From Psychromonas sp. CD1 (lineage in GTDB: Bacteria > Pseudomonadota > Gammaproteobacteria > Enterobacterales > Psychromonadaceae): a stretch of 64,000 nucleotides of DNA. This document shows positions 9,661 to 19,739 of this stretch, piece by piece. The position numbers and the translations under genes are program-made. Below the pieces are notes generated by a model. The model had not been told where the DNA came from. It saw nothing but the letters and a program-made list of their open reading frames with translations, and ran no database searches. Location: contig NZ_NDFH01000003.1 of NCBI RefSeq assembly GCF_002239585.1, positions 62,001 through 126,000 of the forward strand, written 5' to 3'. Every line of letters begins with the position of its first letter. The first letter of the stretch is position 1.

Positions 9661-10581
9661 ATGGCTAATACATTTGCATTGCTATTAGTAGTTATCACTC
9701 TGCTTACTGGTATTGTTTGGGTGATAGATAAATTTAAATGGGGACCGGCTCGTAAAGAAGCCAGACACCTTGCACAACAGCAATCGAGTGTTGAACTGGA
9801 TGAGAATACATTAGCAGGTATTCATCCAGAAAATATACTGATTGAGAATGCTCGTTCGCTTTTTCCAGTGATTGCAGTGGTATTTATATTGCGCTCATTT
9901 TTATATGAACCTTTTCAAATCCCATCGGGATCAATGATGCCAACGTTATTAGTCGGTGATTTTATTCTAGTTGAAAAATTTTCATATGGAGTAAAAGAAC
10001 CGCTTTGGCAAAATACATTTATACCTGTTGCAGAGCCACAACGTGGTGATGTAGCTGTTTTTAAATATCCAGAAGATCCACGCGTTGATTTTATTAAACG
10101 AGTTGTAGGATTACCCGGAGATAAAATAGTTTATAAAGATAAGCAACTTTATATTGTTCCTGCTTGCACTAGTGCTGATTGTGGTTCTTATAAAGCACTG
10201 GATATGCAATATATCGGTGATAAAAAATATCATGATGAAGAAATGACGGTGCAAAGATATAATGAAATATTGGGTAGTGTCGCGCATGAGATTTTAATTA
10301 ATCCATATCGTCGTGATCAAGTGGCATATTATTACAAACAAGATGATGTAAAAACATTTTCCTACGAATGGATAGTGCCTGAAGGGCATTATTTTATGAT
10401 GGGGGATAATCGCGATAATAGTAAAGATAGCCGTTATTGGGGATTTGTACCAGAACAAAACTTAGTGGGTAAAGCGGTAGCCATTTGGATAAGTTTTGAA
10501 TTTTATCGTGATCCTAATGACTTATTACCGACATGGATACCAAGTGGTGTTCGTTTTAATCGGATCGGCGGAATTAAATAG
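9661..10581 (+). CDS. lepB: Signal peptidase I
   Basis: Inner-membrane serine protease with a Ser-Lys dyad that removes signal peptides from exported proteins. 306 residues. A first transmembrane helix (about 3-22) is followed by a basic cytoplasmic loop and a second helix (about 66-80). The nucleophile is Ser91 in IPSGSMMPTL and the general base is Lys146 in VDFIKRVVGLPGDKI, both at the E. coli positions. The C-terminal box MGDNRDNSKDSRYWG is complete. It lies 51 bases after lepA, and its stop codon directly abuts the rnc start. Confidence 0.97.
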   Translation: MANTFALLLVVITLLTGIVWVIDKFKWGPARKEARHLAQQQSSVELDENTLAGIHPENILIENARSLFPVIAVVFILRSFLYEPFQIPSGSMMPTLLVGDFILVEKFSYGVKEPLWQNTFIPVAEPQRGDVAVFKYPEDPRVDFIKRVVGLPGDKIVYKDKQLYIVPACTSADCGSYKALDMQYIGDKKYHDEEMTVQRYNEILGSVAHEILINPYRRDQVAYYYKQDDVKTFSYEWIVPEGHYFMMGDNRDNSKDSRYWGFVPEQNLVGKAVAIWISFEFYRDPNDLLPTWIPSGVRFNRIGGIK

Positions 10582-11277
10582 ATGAGTAATAAAATGAAAG
10601 AGGCAGAACTGAGACGTTTAGAAAGACGTATCGGTTATAAATTTAATGATTTTTCGATATTAAAACAGGCGCTTACGCACAGGAGTGCGCTGGGGGCACA
10701 TAACGAACGCTTAGAGTTTTTAGGCGATTCTATTTTAAGTTTTGTTATATCTACAGACTTATATTTACGCTTCCCTAAAGTCAATGAAGGTGATTTAAGT
10801 CGCATGCGTGCGACCTTGGTCTGTGGGAAAATGCTTGCTGAAATAGGACGTGAGTTTGAATTAGGTGATTCACTTATTTTAGGGCCTGGTGAATTAAAAA
10901 GTGGAGGTTTCCGTAGGGACTCTATTATTGCGGATGGTGTTGAATCTATTATTGGAGCCGTTTTTATTGATTCTGATATTGATAGTGTGAATCGTTTAGT
11001 TTTGGCTTGGTTTAATAGTCGTTTAACCACTATTGAGCCGGGAATTGGGCAAAAAGATCCTAAAACACGTTTACAAGAGCATTTACAATCACGTAAACAA
11101 GCTTTGCCTGTATATCAAGTTCTTGAAATTCGTGGTGAAGCGCATAATCAGAGTTTTACTATCAGTTGTATTATTGATGGAATCGAAGCCGTACAAGGGC
11201 AAGGCGCTAGTCGTCGGAAAGCAGAGCAAATTGCAGCACGAAAAATGTTAGTTGCATTATTAGGGGATAAAGCATGA
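10582..11277 (+). CDS. rnc: Ribonuclease III
   Basis: Double-stranded-RNA endonuclease that processes rRNA precursors and many mRNAs. 231 residues: an N-terminal catalytic domain with the signature ERLEFLGDS (42-50) supplying acidic metal ligands, the second acidic site [14 protein letters not shown], and a C-terminal dsRNA-binding domain starting near KTRLQEHLQ and ending [15 protein letters not shown]. The ATG follows the lepB stop with no gap, and the end overlaps era by four bases (ATGA), so translation of lepB, rnc and era is probably coupled. Confidence 0.97.
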   Translation: MSNKMKEAELRRLERRIGYKFNDFSILKQALTHRSALGAHNERLEFLGDSILSFVISTDLYLRFPKVNEGDLSRMRATLVCGKMLAEIGREFELGDSLILGPGELKSGGFRRDSIIADGVESIIGAVFIDSDIDSVNRLVLAWFNSRLTTIEPGIGQKDPKTRLQEHLQSRKQALPVYQVLEIRGEAHNQSFTISCIIDGIEAVQGQGASRRKAEQIAARKMLVALLGDKA

Positions 11278-12176
11278 CTCAAAAATGTGGCTTAGTGGCG
11301 ATTGTTGGTCGTCCAAATGTAGGTAAGTCTACTCTTATCAATGCATTATTAGGGCAAAAAGTTAGTATCACATCACGAAAAGCACAAACAACTCGGCATC
11401 GAATATTAGGTATTGATACGCGAGGCGAATATCAAACTATTTTTGTTGATACGCCGGGATTACATGTTGAGGAAAAACGTGCCATTAACCGCTTAATGAA
11501 TCGGGCAGCATCAAGCTCGATTAATGATGTGGAAATGGTTATTTTTGTCGTAGAAGGCACTCATTGGAATGCTGATGATGAAATGGTATTAGGTAAATTT
11601 AAATATTTAACCTGTCCGGTTATTCTCGCTATTAATAAAATTGATAATGTAGAGGATAAAGAGTTGCTTTTGCCTCATTTAAAGGCACTTGGTGAGCGTT
11701 ATAACTTTAAACATATATTGCCAATGTCTGCAAAAAAAGGCGATAACATCGAAAAGATTAGGGAGTGGGCACAACAAGCATTACCTGAATCTGAGTTTTA
11801 TTTCCCTGAGGATTATATCACTGATCGTTCATCTAGATTTATGGCCTCTGAGATTGTTCGTGAAAAGTTAATGCGTTTTTTAGGCGATGAATTACCTTAT
11901 TCTGTGACGGTTGAAATTGAGCAATTTAAGCAGAAATCGAATGGTATGTTGCATATTAATGCTTTGGTTTTGGTAGAGCGAGAAGGGCAAAAGCGTATGG
12001 TTATAGGTAATAAAGGTGAAAAAATAAAAGCCATCGCTACCCAATCACGACTTGATATGGAAGCATTATTTGATGCCAAGGTATATTTAGAAGTTTGGGT
12101 GAAAGTGAAATCAGGTTGGGCTGATGACTTACGCGCATTGCATAGCTTAGGCTACGGTGATGATTATAAACAGTAA
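11274..12176 (+). CDS. era: GTPase Era
   Basis: Essential GTPase that binds 16S rRNA near its 3' end during 30S assembly. 300 residues. G1 is GRPNVGKST (12-20), G3 is DTPGLH, G4 is NKID, and the C-terminal KH domain carries [17 protein letters not shown]. It overlaps the rnc stop by four bases, the usual rnc-era arrangement. A gap of about 105 bases separates it from recO. Confidence 0.97.
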   Translation: MTQKCGLVAIVGRPNVGKSTLINALLGQKVSITSRKAQTTRHRILGIDTRGEYQTIFVDTPGLHVEEKRAINRLMNRAASSSINDVEMVIFVVEGTHWNADDEMVLGKFKYLTCPVILAINKIDNVEDKELLLPHLKALGERYNFKHILPMSAKKGDNIEKIREWAQQALPESEFYFPEDYITDRSSRFMASEIVREKLMRFLGDELPYSVTVEIEQFKQKSNGMLHINALVLVEREGQKRMVIGNKGEKIKAIATQSRLDMEALFDAKVYLEVWVKVKSGWADDLRALHSLGYGDDYKQ

Positions 12177-12281
12177 GTTAAATATGCGATATTAATAGGC
12201 CCCTTTTATTTGAAGGGTGGTGCAATAAATTTATAAATGAAACTGATAAACGTTAGTTTGTAATAAGGGAGTAATTCAATT

Positions 12282-13004
12282 ATGTCAATGGAGTGTCATA
12301 ATGCCTTTATTTTGCACCGTAGAGCATATGGTGAAACTAGCCTTTTATTAGATCTTTTTTGTCAAGATATTGGTAAAGTGAGTTTGATTTATAAAGGTGG
12401 GCGCAGTATTTCTCGACTTCGACGAGGATGTGCGCAACCTTTTACGTTATTACAAGCGACCTATTTTGGTCGCTCTAGCCTTAAAACAGTAAAATCAATA
12501 GAAGCGCAAACACAAGTTGTCCCATTAGTTGGAGAACGTTTGTATATGGCGATGTATGTTAACGAATTGTTGTATCGTCTATTACAAGCTGAAACCGCTT
12601 GTGACGGGTTGTTTTCTTGTTATCAAAAAACATTATTATCGCTTGCAGGAGCTAAAAATAATCATAATGCACAAATAGCATTACGTAACTTTGAACTAAC
12701 TCTTCTGGATAGTTTGGGTTATGGTGTTGATTTTACTAAAGACATTTACACTGGCAAGCAAGTAGAGTTAGGTTTTGACTATCAATATCAACAACAAATG
12801 GGTTTTTTTGCCAAACAAGCGATTTATCAAAAACAGCATGTTTACAGTGGAAAGCAAATTCAGGCTCTTGCCCAAAGAAATTTTACCACGACTGAATTAT
12901 TGGTCTCCGCAAAACGATTTTGTCGGCAAGCACTCGCTCAATTGTTGGGCAATAAACCATTACATAGTCGGCGCTTATTTAAAGTGACAGAAGGAATGAA
13001 ATAA
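12282..13004 (+). CDS. recO: DNA repair protein RecO
   Basis: Recombination mediator that with RecR loads RecA on SSB-coated single-stranded DNA. 240 residues: an N-terminal OB fold ([18 protein letters not shown]) followed by the helical domain ([18 protein letters not shown]). The start is supported by AAGGGAG at the right distance. The stop overlaps the pdxJ start by one base (TAATG), so the two are probably translationally coupled. Confidence 0.93.
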   Translation: MSMECHNAFILHRRAYGETSLLLDLFCQDIGKVSLIYKGGRSISRLRRGCAQPFTLLQATYFGRSSLKTVKSIEAQTQVVPLVGERLYMAMYVNELLYRLLQAETACDGLFSCYQKTLLSLAGAKNNHNAQIALRNFELTLLDSLGYGVDFTKDIYTGKQVELGFDYQYQQQMGFFAKQAIYQKQHVYSGKQIQALAQRNFTTTELLVSAKRFCRQALAQLLGNKPLHSRRLFKVTEGMK

Positions 13005-13744
13005 TGAGTAAATTATTACTTGGCGTCAATATCGATCATGTTGCAACATTACGTAATGTGCGCGGTACATGTTATCCAGAGCCTGCACATTTGGCTGCCA
13101 TCGCTGAAACATCTGGTGCAGATGGTATTACGATTCATTTGCGTGAAGATAGACGGCATATTTTAGATCGAGATGTGGAAATTTTAATACAAACATTACA
13201 AACTCGTATGAATTTAGAAATGGCAATAACAGAAGAAATGATAGCGATTGCCATAAAAACAAAGCCTACATTTGTCTGTCTTGTTCCCGAAAAACGAGCA
13301 GAACTTACGACGGAGGGAGGGCTTGATGTTGCAGGAACGCTAGAAAGTACGCGCGTTGCAGTGCAACGTTTAACCAATGCAGGCATTCAAGTGTCTTTAT
13401 TTATTGATGCTGATAAAAAGCAAATTGACGCAGCACTCGCTAGTGGTGCAACTTATATTGAATTGCATACTGGAAAATATGCAGATGCAGAAAATGATGC
13501 CATACAAGCAATAGAATTGCAGAGAATTGCCTCTATGGCGAGTTATGCGCACAAATTGGGACTTCTCGTGAATGCAGGTCATGGTTTAAATTATCATAAC
13601 GTAAAAGCTATTGCTGCGCTTCCTGAGATAGTCGAACTCAATATTGGCCATGCGATTATTGCACGAGCACTTGCAGATGGACTTTCTCATGCAGTGCAAG
13701 AAATGAAACGATTGATGGTAGAAGGACGTACGGCGCATCGTTAA
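13004..13744 (+). CDS. pdxJ: Pyridoxine 5'-phosphate synthase
   Basis: TIM-barrel enzyme that condenses 3-amino-2-oxopropyl phosphate with deoxyxylulose 5-phosphate to make pyridoxine 5'-phosphate, the last ring-forming step of the DXP-dependent vitamin B6 route. 246 residues. The N-terminal block [18 protein letters not shown] and the C-terminal [11 protein letters not shown] are diagnostic. Overlaps recO by one base. In many relatives acpS follows pdxJ; here a terminator follows and acpS is absent. Confidence 0.96.
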   Translation: MSKLLLGVNIDHVATLRNVRGTCYPEPAHLAAIAETSGADGITIHLREDRRHILDRDVEILIQTLQTRMNLEMAITEEMIAIAIKTKPTFVCLVPEKRAELTTEGGLDVAGTLESTRVAVQRLTNAGIQVSLFIDADKKQIDAALASGATYIELHTGKYADAENDAIQAIELQRIASMASYAHKLGLLVNAGHGLNYHNVKAIAALPEIVELNIGHAIIARALADGLSHAVQEMKRLMVEGRTAHR

Positions 13745-13764
13745 CACTTATTTACAGTGTTTTT
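13743..13764 (+). terminator. Terminator of the lepA-pdxJ operon
   Basis: Six-base stem AACACT / AGTGTT with a seven-base loop, beginning inside the pdxJ stop codon and followed by TTTT. Confidence 0.55.
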
Positions 13765-13842
13765 ACGCGGGAAAATTTACATTTTAATTACTCATTTAGT
13801 GTGGCGAATAAGTAATAAGTTATGATTTATAATGAAGGATAT

Positions 13843-15069
13843 ATGCAAAAAAAACTATTTTTAGTTCATGAATTGCGAGAACACTTCCCGATTCTTGCAC
13901 AACAAGTTAATGAGCATGAGTTAATTTATTTTGATAATGCAGCCAGCACACAAAAGCCGCGTTGTGTTATCGATGCTATCAGTTATTTTTATACTCATGA
14001 TAATGCCAATGTGCATCGAGCCGGGCACCAGTTGGCAATGCGTGCGACTCGTTCTTTCGAAAATGCTCGTAGCATTGTACGTGATTTTATTAATGCAAAA
14101 AGTAATGCGGAAATCATTTGGACAAAAGGAACTACCGAAGGTTTTAATTTATTAAGCCACGTTATTGGCACTCAATTACAAGCCGGTGATGAAGTGTTGA
14201 TCTCTGCACTCGAGCATCACGCAAACATAGTGCCGTGGCAAATGCTCGTGGCGGCGAAACAAATAGTATTAAAAATCATCCCATTACAAGATGATTACCA
14301 ATTAGATCTCGAGGCTTATCGATTATTATTAAATAATAAAACTAAAATCGTATCAGTGACTCATATTTCAAATGCGTTAGGTATTATTAATCCTATTGTT
14401 GAGATGATAAAGCTTGCTCATGAAGTGGGAGCGCAAGTTATCGTTGATGGTGCGCAAGCGATTGCACATGTTCCCGTGGATGTACAAGCACTTGATTGTG
14501 ATTATTATCTGTTTTCAGGGCATAAATTATTTGCTCCGACAGGAACGGGAGTTCTGTTTGGTAAAAAACATTTATTAGAAGCGCTTCCTCCGTGGCAAGG
14601 TGGAGGGGAAATGATAAAAAGCGTTTCTTTTTCCACAAGTACTTACAATGAGTTACCCTTTAAATTTGAAGCTGGTACACCTAATATTGCCGGTGTTATA
14701 GGGCTTGGATCCGCTATTGAATTTTTAAATAATTATGAGCGTAGCGCCTTGATAGCACATGAAGAAATATTATTGCTGGAAGCAGAAAAAGCCTTACTTG
14801 TACTACCAAACCTGCATGTATATTGTGCTGGCATTAAAAAGTCCGGACTGCTTAGTTTTACAGTACAAGGTGAACACCATAGTGATATAGCAATGTTATT
14901 GGATGCTCAAGGTATTGCGCTTCGTAGTGGAACTCATTGCGCGATGCCATTAATGTCTTTACTGAATAATAGTGGCACGGTGCGCCTGTCTTTCTCTATT
15001 TATAATACACTCGATGAAGTGAAAACGTTTATTAAAGCTCTTAAAAAAGTATTGTTATTATTAAATTGA
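13843..15069 (+). CDS. csdA: Cysteine desulfurase, CsdA/SufS type (group II)
   Basis: PLP enzyme that takes sulfur from cysteine as a persulfide and hands it to a partner for Fe-S clusters or tRNA modification. The N-terminal FPIL-x-IYFDNAASTQKP block, the PLP lysine (SGHKLFAPTG, codon at 14524) and the catalytic cysteine (RSGTHCAMPLM, codon at 14938) are all present. The frame is open seven codons further upstream (ATG 13822), but the ATG at 13843 has AAGGA and fits the family N-terminus better, giving 408 residues. The next remnant is of tcdA, so the locus descends from a csdA-csdE-tcdA arrangement; that favours CsdA over SufS. csdE is absent here. Confidence 0.85.
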   Translation: MQKKLFLVHELREHFPILAQQVNEHELIYFDNAASTQKPRCVIDAISYFYTHDNANVHRAGHQLAMRATRSFENARSIVRDFINAKSNAEIIWTKGTTEGFNLLSHVIGTQLQAGDEVLISALEHHANIVPWQMLVAAKQIVLKIIPLQDDYQLDLEAYRLLLNNKTKIVSVTHISNALGIINPIVEMIKLAHEVGAQVIVDGAQAIAHVPVDVQALDCDYYLFSGHKLFAPTGTGVLFGKKHLLEALPPWQGGGEMIKSVSFSTSTYNELPFKFEAGTPNIAGVIGLGSAIEFLNNYERSALIAHEEILLLEAEKALLVLPNLHVYCAGIKKSGLLSFTVQGEHHSDIAMLLDAQGIALRSGTHCAMPLMSLLNNSGTVRLSFSIYNTLDEVKTFIKALKKVLLLLN

Positions 15070-15100
15070 GAATGTAAAAATTGATGCCTTAGAATAGAGA

Positions 15101-15172
15101 CTATATAGTGAGTGCTTTTGTACCGTAGAGGCGTTTAATTCCGCCAAAACGTAGTTCGTATTGCTCTGTCAT
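15101..15172 (-). pseudogene. tcdA: 5' remnant of tcdA (csdL), tRNA t6A cyclase
   Basis: Minus-strand frame of 23 codons from ATG at 15172 to TAG at 15101, reading MTEQYELRFGGIKRLYGTKA and then LTI. The core RFGG-x-x-RLYG-x-KAL is the conserved N-terminus of TcdA (E. coli has RFGGTARLYGEKAL), just before the Rossmann fold, which is entirely missing. TcdA dehydrates t6A37 to its cyclic form in tRNAs and is linked to csdA-csdE. The remnant is convergent with csdA, as I recall for the intact E. coli locus. It is read as a deletion scar; the chosen start and end are those of the open frame. Confidence 0.7.
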
Positions 15173-15359
15173 TACTGGCTCTTTAAAGAGGTAAAAACAA
15201 AGATTATACTGATAAATACGATTAATTATCTATGGAATATAAAGATATATTAAATTAAGTGGGTGTCATAGAGATTAATTACGCTCTTATTGATCAAGAG
15301 TAGATCTATTTTGTCATTTTAGGCGGTATAGTTGTTTTTTTATACTCTGAAGTGTGTTT

Positions 15360-16262
15360 ATGCAATTAACGGATTTTGTTAATACAATTGGTCTTGATCT
15401 TAAAAAACGTTATGGTGAAAAAATCCATAAGTTAACTTTACATGGCAATTTTAGTTGTCCGAATCGAGATGGAACGATAGGTAAAGGAGGTTGTACATTT
15501 TGTAATGTGGCAGCATTCTCCGATGAAACACAAGCTCAGCATAGCATAAAAAAACAATTACAATTACGTAGTGCTGAAGTGCAACATAAAGCAAAAAAGT
15601 TTCTTGCTTATTTTCAAGCCTATACCAGTACCTATGCTGAAATAGAACAGTTAGCGAGTCTATATGAGCAAGCTATTGCAGATAGTCGTATTGTGGGGCT
15701 GTGTGTCGGTACGCGACCAGATTGTGTTTCGGATGCTGTTTTAAATCTATTAAGTAGCTATCGTATGCGTGGATATGAGGTTTGGTTAGAATTAGGCCTT
15801 CAAAGTGCCCATGATGAGACATTAAAACGTATCAATAGAGGTCATGATTTTGCCTCTTATGCAAAAGTTTGTAAAAAAGCACGGTTAAGAGGGATAAAAG
15901 TGTGTACGCACCTGATATTGGGATTACCTAAAGAAGGTTGCGCGGAAAACTTAGAGAGCTTGCAGCGCATTATAGGGATAGGTGTGGATGGTCTAAAATT
16001 ACATCCATTACATATCGTACGCGGTGCAACCATGGCAAAAATATGGGAAAGAGGACGTTTAAAAACGTTATCTTTAGAAGAATATAGTCAAATAGCGGTC
16101 AAAATTATTCAACAAACCCCCGCGGAAATAGTTTTCCATCGAATTTCTGCAACCGCTAAAATAAGCGAGTTATTGGCCCCTTTATGGTGTGAGAAACGTT
16201 GGCCGGTACAAAATAGAATCTGTCAAATAATGCAACAATCGGGAGGGCAAAATACTGGATAA
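15360..16262 (+). CDS. yhcC: Radical SAM protein, YhcC family (TIGR01212)
   Basis: Cytoplasmic radical S-adenosylmethionine protein of unknown reaction. 300 residues from the chosen ATG. The block LHGNFSCPNRDGTIGKGG followed by CTFCN holds the three cysteines expected to bind the 4Fe-4S cluster; VGLCVGTRPDCV and WLELGLQSAHDETLKRINRG are typical downstream motifs. The frame can start two codons earlier at a GTG, but the family begins MQL, which fits the ATG at 15360. In E. coli yhcC lies next to gltB; here gltB is far away at the window end. Confidence 0.9.
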   Translation: MQLTDFVNTIGLDLKKRYGEKIHKLTLHGNFSCPNRDGTIGKGGCTFCNVAAFSDETQAQHSIKKQLQLRSAEVQHKAKKFLAYFQAYTSTYAEIEQLASLYEQAIADSRIVGLCVGTRPDCVSDAVLNLLSSYRMRGYEVWLELGLQSAHDETLKRINRGHDFASYAKVCKKARLRGIKVCTHLILGLPKEGCAENLESLQRIIGIGVDGLKLHPLHIVRGATMAKIWERGRLKTLSLEEYSQIAVKIIQQTPAEIVFHRISATAKISELLAPLWCEKRWPVQNRICQIMQQSGGQNTG

Positions 16263-16404
16263 AATTCAATATTTTTTAATTCAGCCTAAAAATAAATTTA
16301 TATCTAATTTTTTAAAATATTTATCCTCGCATATTCATACGATTTTTTTTACAAAAGTTTGTTTCTTCATTATATTTAAAGAAATAGTTAATGTTGGAGT
16401 TGCT

Positions 16405-18033
16405 ATGAAAAATCTTTTTAATTTTAAAAAAATTGATCTCTCACCTTTGCATTGGGGAGCCATTTGCTGTGTTATCTTACTTGTTTTTTCTTTTTATGCT
16501 TCCATTTCAAGTTTAAGTAAACTGCGTTTCACGGAACAGAATCGTCATGTTGTCTATCTTTTTTCAGAACATTTACTTCTTTATAGTGATCAAATGACGA
16601 TGTTAGCGCGTGCTTATGGAGTGAACGCTAAGCCTCGATATTTGTCTCTTTATAAAAAAACGCTATTTCATTTATGTAAAAATAATATTAAGCATAATGG
16701 ATCTCAACAAAGTAAACAAAATAATTATACGGCTCGACTCAAGTGGAATAAAAAAACGTCTATGTCAGAAATGGGACAAAATTCATGTGAGTTTAATTAT
16801 ATTTTAAAAGAAGAGGTAAAAACAGAGCAAGAAAACGGGCTATTGATACAGATACAGCAGAGTTTTAAAATACTTGTTGATTTGGAATTAAGTACTTTTG
16901 AATCGGTATTGGAGAAAAAAACAAGCGGGACGTCATTTTCCCAAACGTTACTTTATGATGAAATATACCTTAAGAAAAAAGCAGAATTGTTTGGGCAGGT
17001 CAATAATCTATTACAATTATCTGAACAACGTAGTGTGGAGCGTCTAAATCTTTTATTAGTGTTGCATAAAAGCAGTAATTATTTAAGTTTGTTTTTATTT
17101 TTATTTTTGTTTTTATTCATACTCTATAACTTATATTTAAGCAAAAAAATGAGTGCATTATTTGTGGCATCATTACGAAAAGAAGTCGCGGATCGTACTT
17201 TTAATTTATTTGAAAATAGAGAAAATTTAAAATGTTTGATGCATGAAATGGAAGCAACGAAAGATCAACTTGTAGAATCTGAAAAAATGGCGTCGTTAGG
17301 TAGTTTAGTGAGTGGTGTCGCCCATGAAGTAAACACACCATTAGGTATAGGGGTTACTATTGCCTCTCATTTACAATGTGAAGCTCAAAAATTATTAGAA
17401 AAGGTAAAAGGTAATAAACTTAAGCGTTCTGAATTAGATAATTATTGTCTTGAAAATAATGAAAGTTGCCAGTTATTATTAGCAAATCTAGAGCGAGCAG
17501 CTAAACTGATTAGTAGCTTTAAATTGATTGCAGTGGATCAAAGTTGTGATGACGTACGCACATTTAAAATGAGTGAATATCTACAAGAAGTGTTTTTAAG
17601 TTTGCGCCACACACTTAAAAATAGTGCTGTCTCGATTGAGATTAAAATTGAAGATCCAGAAAATGAGCCGTTAATTGAAACCATTCCTGGGGCAATTTCA
17701 CAAATTTCTAATAACTTAGTGATGAATGCTTTTATTCACGCGTTTGTTCAAGGTAAAAAAGAGGGGGAAATAACATTTAATTTGGTTTATGAAAAAAATG
17801 TTATTTTACTAACGGTTTCGGATAATGGCCTTGGCATGGAAGAAAAAGTTAGAGCCAAAATATTTGAACCTTTTTATACAACAAAAAGAGGTGAAGGTGG
17901 TAGTGGCTTAGGCTTGAGCATTGTATATAATTTAGTGGTCCATCAACTCAAAGGTAGTATTAAGTGTCAATCAACATTGGGAGAAGGCAGTTCATTTTTA
18001 GTTCGGCTTCCATTAAAAATAAAACTTAATTAA
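16405..18033 (+). CDS. Membrane sensor histidine kinase
   Basis: 542-residue two-transmembrane sensor kinase. The first helix is about residues 15-35 and the second a leucine/phenylalanine-rich helix near 226-248; the 190-residue periplasmic part between them has no recognised domain. A coiled coil follows, then the dimerisation domain with phosphoacceptor His307 in SGVAHEVNTPLG. The ATPase domain shows the N box (ISNNLVMNAFIHAF), G1 (DNGLGM) and G2 (GGSGLGLSIVYNLV). The gene ends 19 bases before a response regulator with an HD-GYP output, so the two form an operon and surely a pair. The stimulus is unknown. Confidence 0.9.
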   Translation: MKNLFNFKKIDLSPLHWGAICCVILLVFSFYASISSLSKLRFTEQNRHVVYLFSEHLLLYSDQMTMLARAYGVNAKPRYLSLYKKTLFHLCKNNIKHNGSQQSKQNNYTARLKWNKKTSMSEMGQNSCEFNYILKEEVKTEQENGLLIQIQQSFKILVDLELSTFESVLEKKTSGTSFSQTLLYDEIYLKKKAELFGQVNNLLQLSEQRSVERLNLLLVLHKSSNYLSLFLFLFLFLFILYNLYLSKKMSALFVASLRKEVADRTFNLFENRENLKCLMHEMEATKDQLVESEKMASLGSLVSGVAHEVNTPLGIGVTIASHLQCEAQKLLEKVKGNKLKRSELDNYCLENNESCQLLLANLERAAKLISSFKLIAVDQSCDDVRTFKMSEYLQEVFLSLRHTLKNSAVSIEIKIEDPENEPLIETIPGAISQISNNLVMNAFIHAFVQGKKEGEITFNLVYEKNVILLTVSDNGLGMEEKVRAKIFEPFYTTKRGEGGSGLGLSIVYNLVVHQLKGSIKCQSTLGEGSSFLVRLPLKIKLN

Positions 18034-18052
18034 GGTCGTAAGTGGGAGGAAT

Positions 18053-19585
18053 ATGGATTGGTTAGCAGATGAAGACTCGGAAGAAAAAGTGTCGGATGAC
18101 TATGAATATTATAATATATTAATTGTCGATGATGAGAAAGATATTCATTTAAGTACGATATTGACGATGAAACGCTTTATGTTTGAAGATAAAAAAATGC
18201 GTTTTTTCCATGCGTATTCAGCGCAACAAGCTCGTCAGTTGCTATTAAATGATGAATATTATGCGCTTGTTCTCTTAGATGTCGTGATGGAAAATGATCA
18301 TGCTGGCTTAGAGCTTGCTCGTTTTATCCGTCAAGATCTAAATAATCGTTTTACGAGGATTATTTTACGTACAGGTCAACCTGGGCTTGCCCCAGAACAA
18401 AAAGTGATCCGTGATTTTGATATTGATGGTTATAAAAGTAAAACTGAATTACGTGTCGCAGATTTAGAGTCCTTTTTCTATACCTCTTTACGTGCTTATC
18501 GTGATATTTGCTTATTACAAAAACATAGGAAAATGTTAGAGCAAGTGATTAATTCTATTGCATATGTATCTGGATTTGATGATTTGTATGACTTTGTGCC
18601 GGCTGTTTTTTCACAAATAAAATTAGTATTAAAAGTCAGTTCCATGAAAGATATTATTGAAACTAAAGATATTTTTGCCATTTCAAAGGTTGAAGGTAAG
18701 CTGAATGTTTTTTCTGCCAATGCGCATGGGATTGAGCTATTTAGGCATGAAAACATGGATGCTTTAAAAGAAAAAGAGCAATTTTTGTTTGATAAAGCGT
18801 TGGCAGTAAAGAAGAGTTTTAATGATGATGATTATTACGTATATTTTCATAAATCGCATAAAAATACAGAAAGTATTTTTTCTTTTGAAGTGAATCATCC
18901 TTTAGAAATTACTGCCGTAAATATGATTGATCTTTTCTTGCGTAATGTATTGCTCTGTTATGAAAATCTATTATTACTGAATAAGTTAAAAGAGACCCAA
19001 GAGTTAGTCTTTACTATATTGGGTGGTACGATGGAGTCGCACTCAAAAGAGACAGGGAAACATGTAGTACGTGTTGGTTTATATTCAAATCTTTTAGCTA
19101 AATTAAATGGCGAAAAAGATAGTTATTGTGAAAACATTCGATTAGCGGCGCAATTACATGATGTCGGTAAAGTAGGTGTTCCGGATAATATATTACATAA
19201 AAAAGGGCCTCTCGATAAAGACGAGTGGGAAGAAATGAAATTACATGTGATCAAAGGTTGGGATATCTTGAATATTGGTGATGATACACTGATAACGATG
19301 GCTTCACATCTCGCAAGAGACCATCATGAAAAATGGGATGGTAGTGGTTATCCTAATGGTAAAAAATATAAAGAAATAAGCTTAGAAGGGCGTATAACTG
19401 CTATCGCAGATGTTTTTGATGCACTTTGTAGTGTTCGTTGCTATAAAAAAGCTTGGACATTATCGGATACAAAAATAGAAATAAAAAAATCTTCAGGTAG
19501 TCATTTTGATCCCAAACTATGTGAATTGTTTATTGAAAATTTCACTTTGTTTGCTGATATTTATCAACAAAACATAGATCCATAA
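18053..19585 (+). CDS. Response regulator with DUF3369 and HD-GYP domain (c-di-GMP phosphodiesterase)
   Basis: 510 residues: a receiver domain with phosphoacceptor Asp76 (LVLLDVVMENDHAG), a middle region matching the DUF3369 linker often found in such proteins, and a C-terminal HD-GYP domain. The metal and substrate motifs are intact: HDVGK (369-373) and HHEKWDGSGYP (424-434), so the domain should hydrolyse cyclic di-GMP. The start has GGGAGGA just upstream. It is the partner of the kinase 19 bases before it. Lowered c-di-GMP usually favours motility, which fits a genome with flagellar genes, but this link is inference. Confidence 0.9.
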   Translation: MDWLADEDSEEKVSDDYEYYNILIVDDEKDIHLSTILTMKRFMFEDKKMRFFHAYSAQQARQLLLNDEYYALVLLDVVMENDHAGLELARFIRQDLNNRFTRIILRTGQPGLAPEQKVIRDFDIDGYKSKTELRVADLESFFYTSLRAYRDICLLQKHRKMLEQVINSIAYVSGFDDLYDFVPAVFSQIKLVLKVSSMKDIIETKDIFAISKVEGKLNVFSANAHGIELFRHENMDALKEKEQFLFDKALAVKKSFNDDDYYVYFHKSHKNTESIFSFEVNHPLEITAVNMIDLFLRNVLLCYENLLLLNKLKETQELVFTILGGTMESHSKETGKHVVRVGLYSNLLAKLNGEKDSYCENIRLAAQLHDVGKVGVPDNILHKKGPLDKDEWEEMKLHVIKGWDILNIGDDTLITMASHLARDHHEKWDGSGYPNGKKYKEISLEGRITAIADVFDALCSVRCYKKAWTLSDTKIEIKKSSGSHFDPKLCELFIENFTLFADIYQQNIDP

Positions 19586-19739
19586 AGTTGTTTGAATATT
19601 TTCAAATAAAAATAGTCTAGATGGCATATTAAGTCGATAAATTAATTGTTCAACTGCGTGTTTTGTTTTATTTGTAGCGAAAAGTAGTTACTTTTTGTGC
19701 GGAAAAAATTACAATAACTTTAAACTTAAGGAGTGATTT

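Noticed and set aside
15070-15100. csdE remnant between csdA and the tcdA scar
   Set aside because: Only 31 bases lie between the two stops; no SufE/CsdE motif fits.
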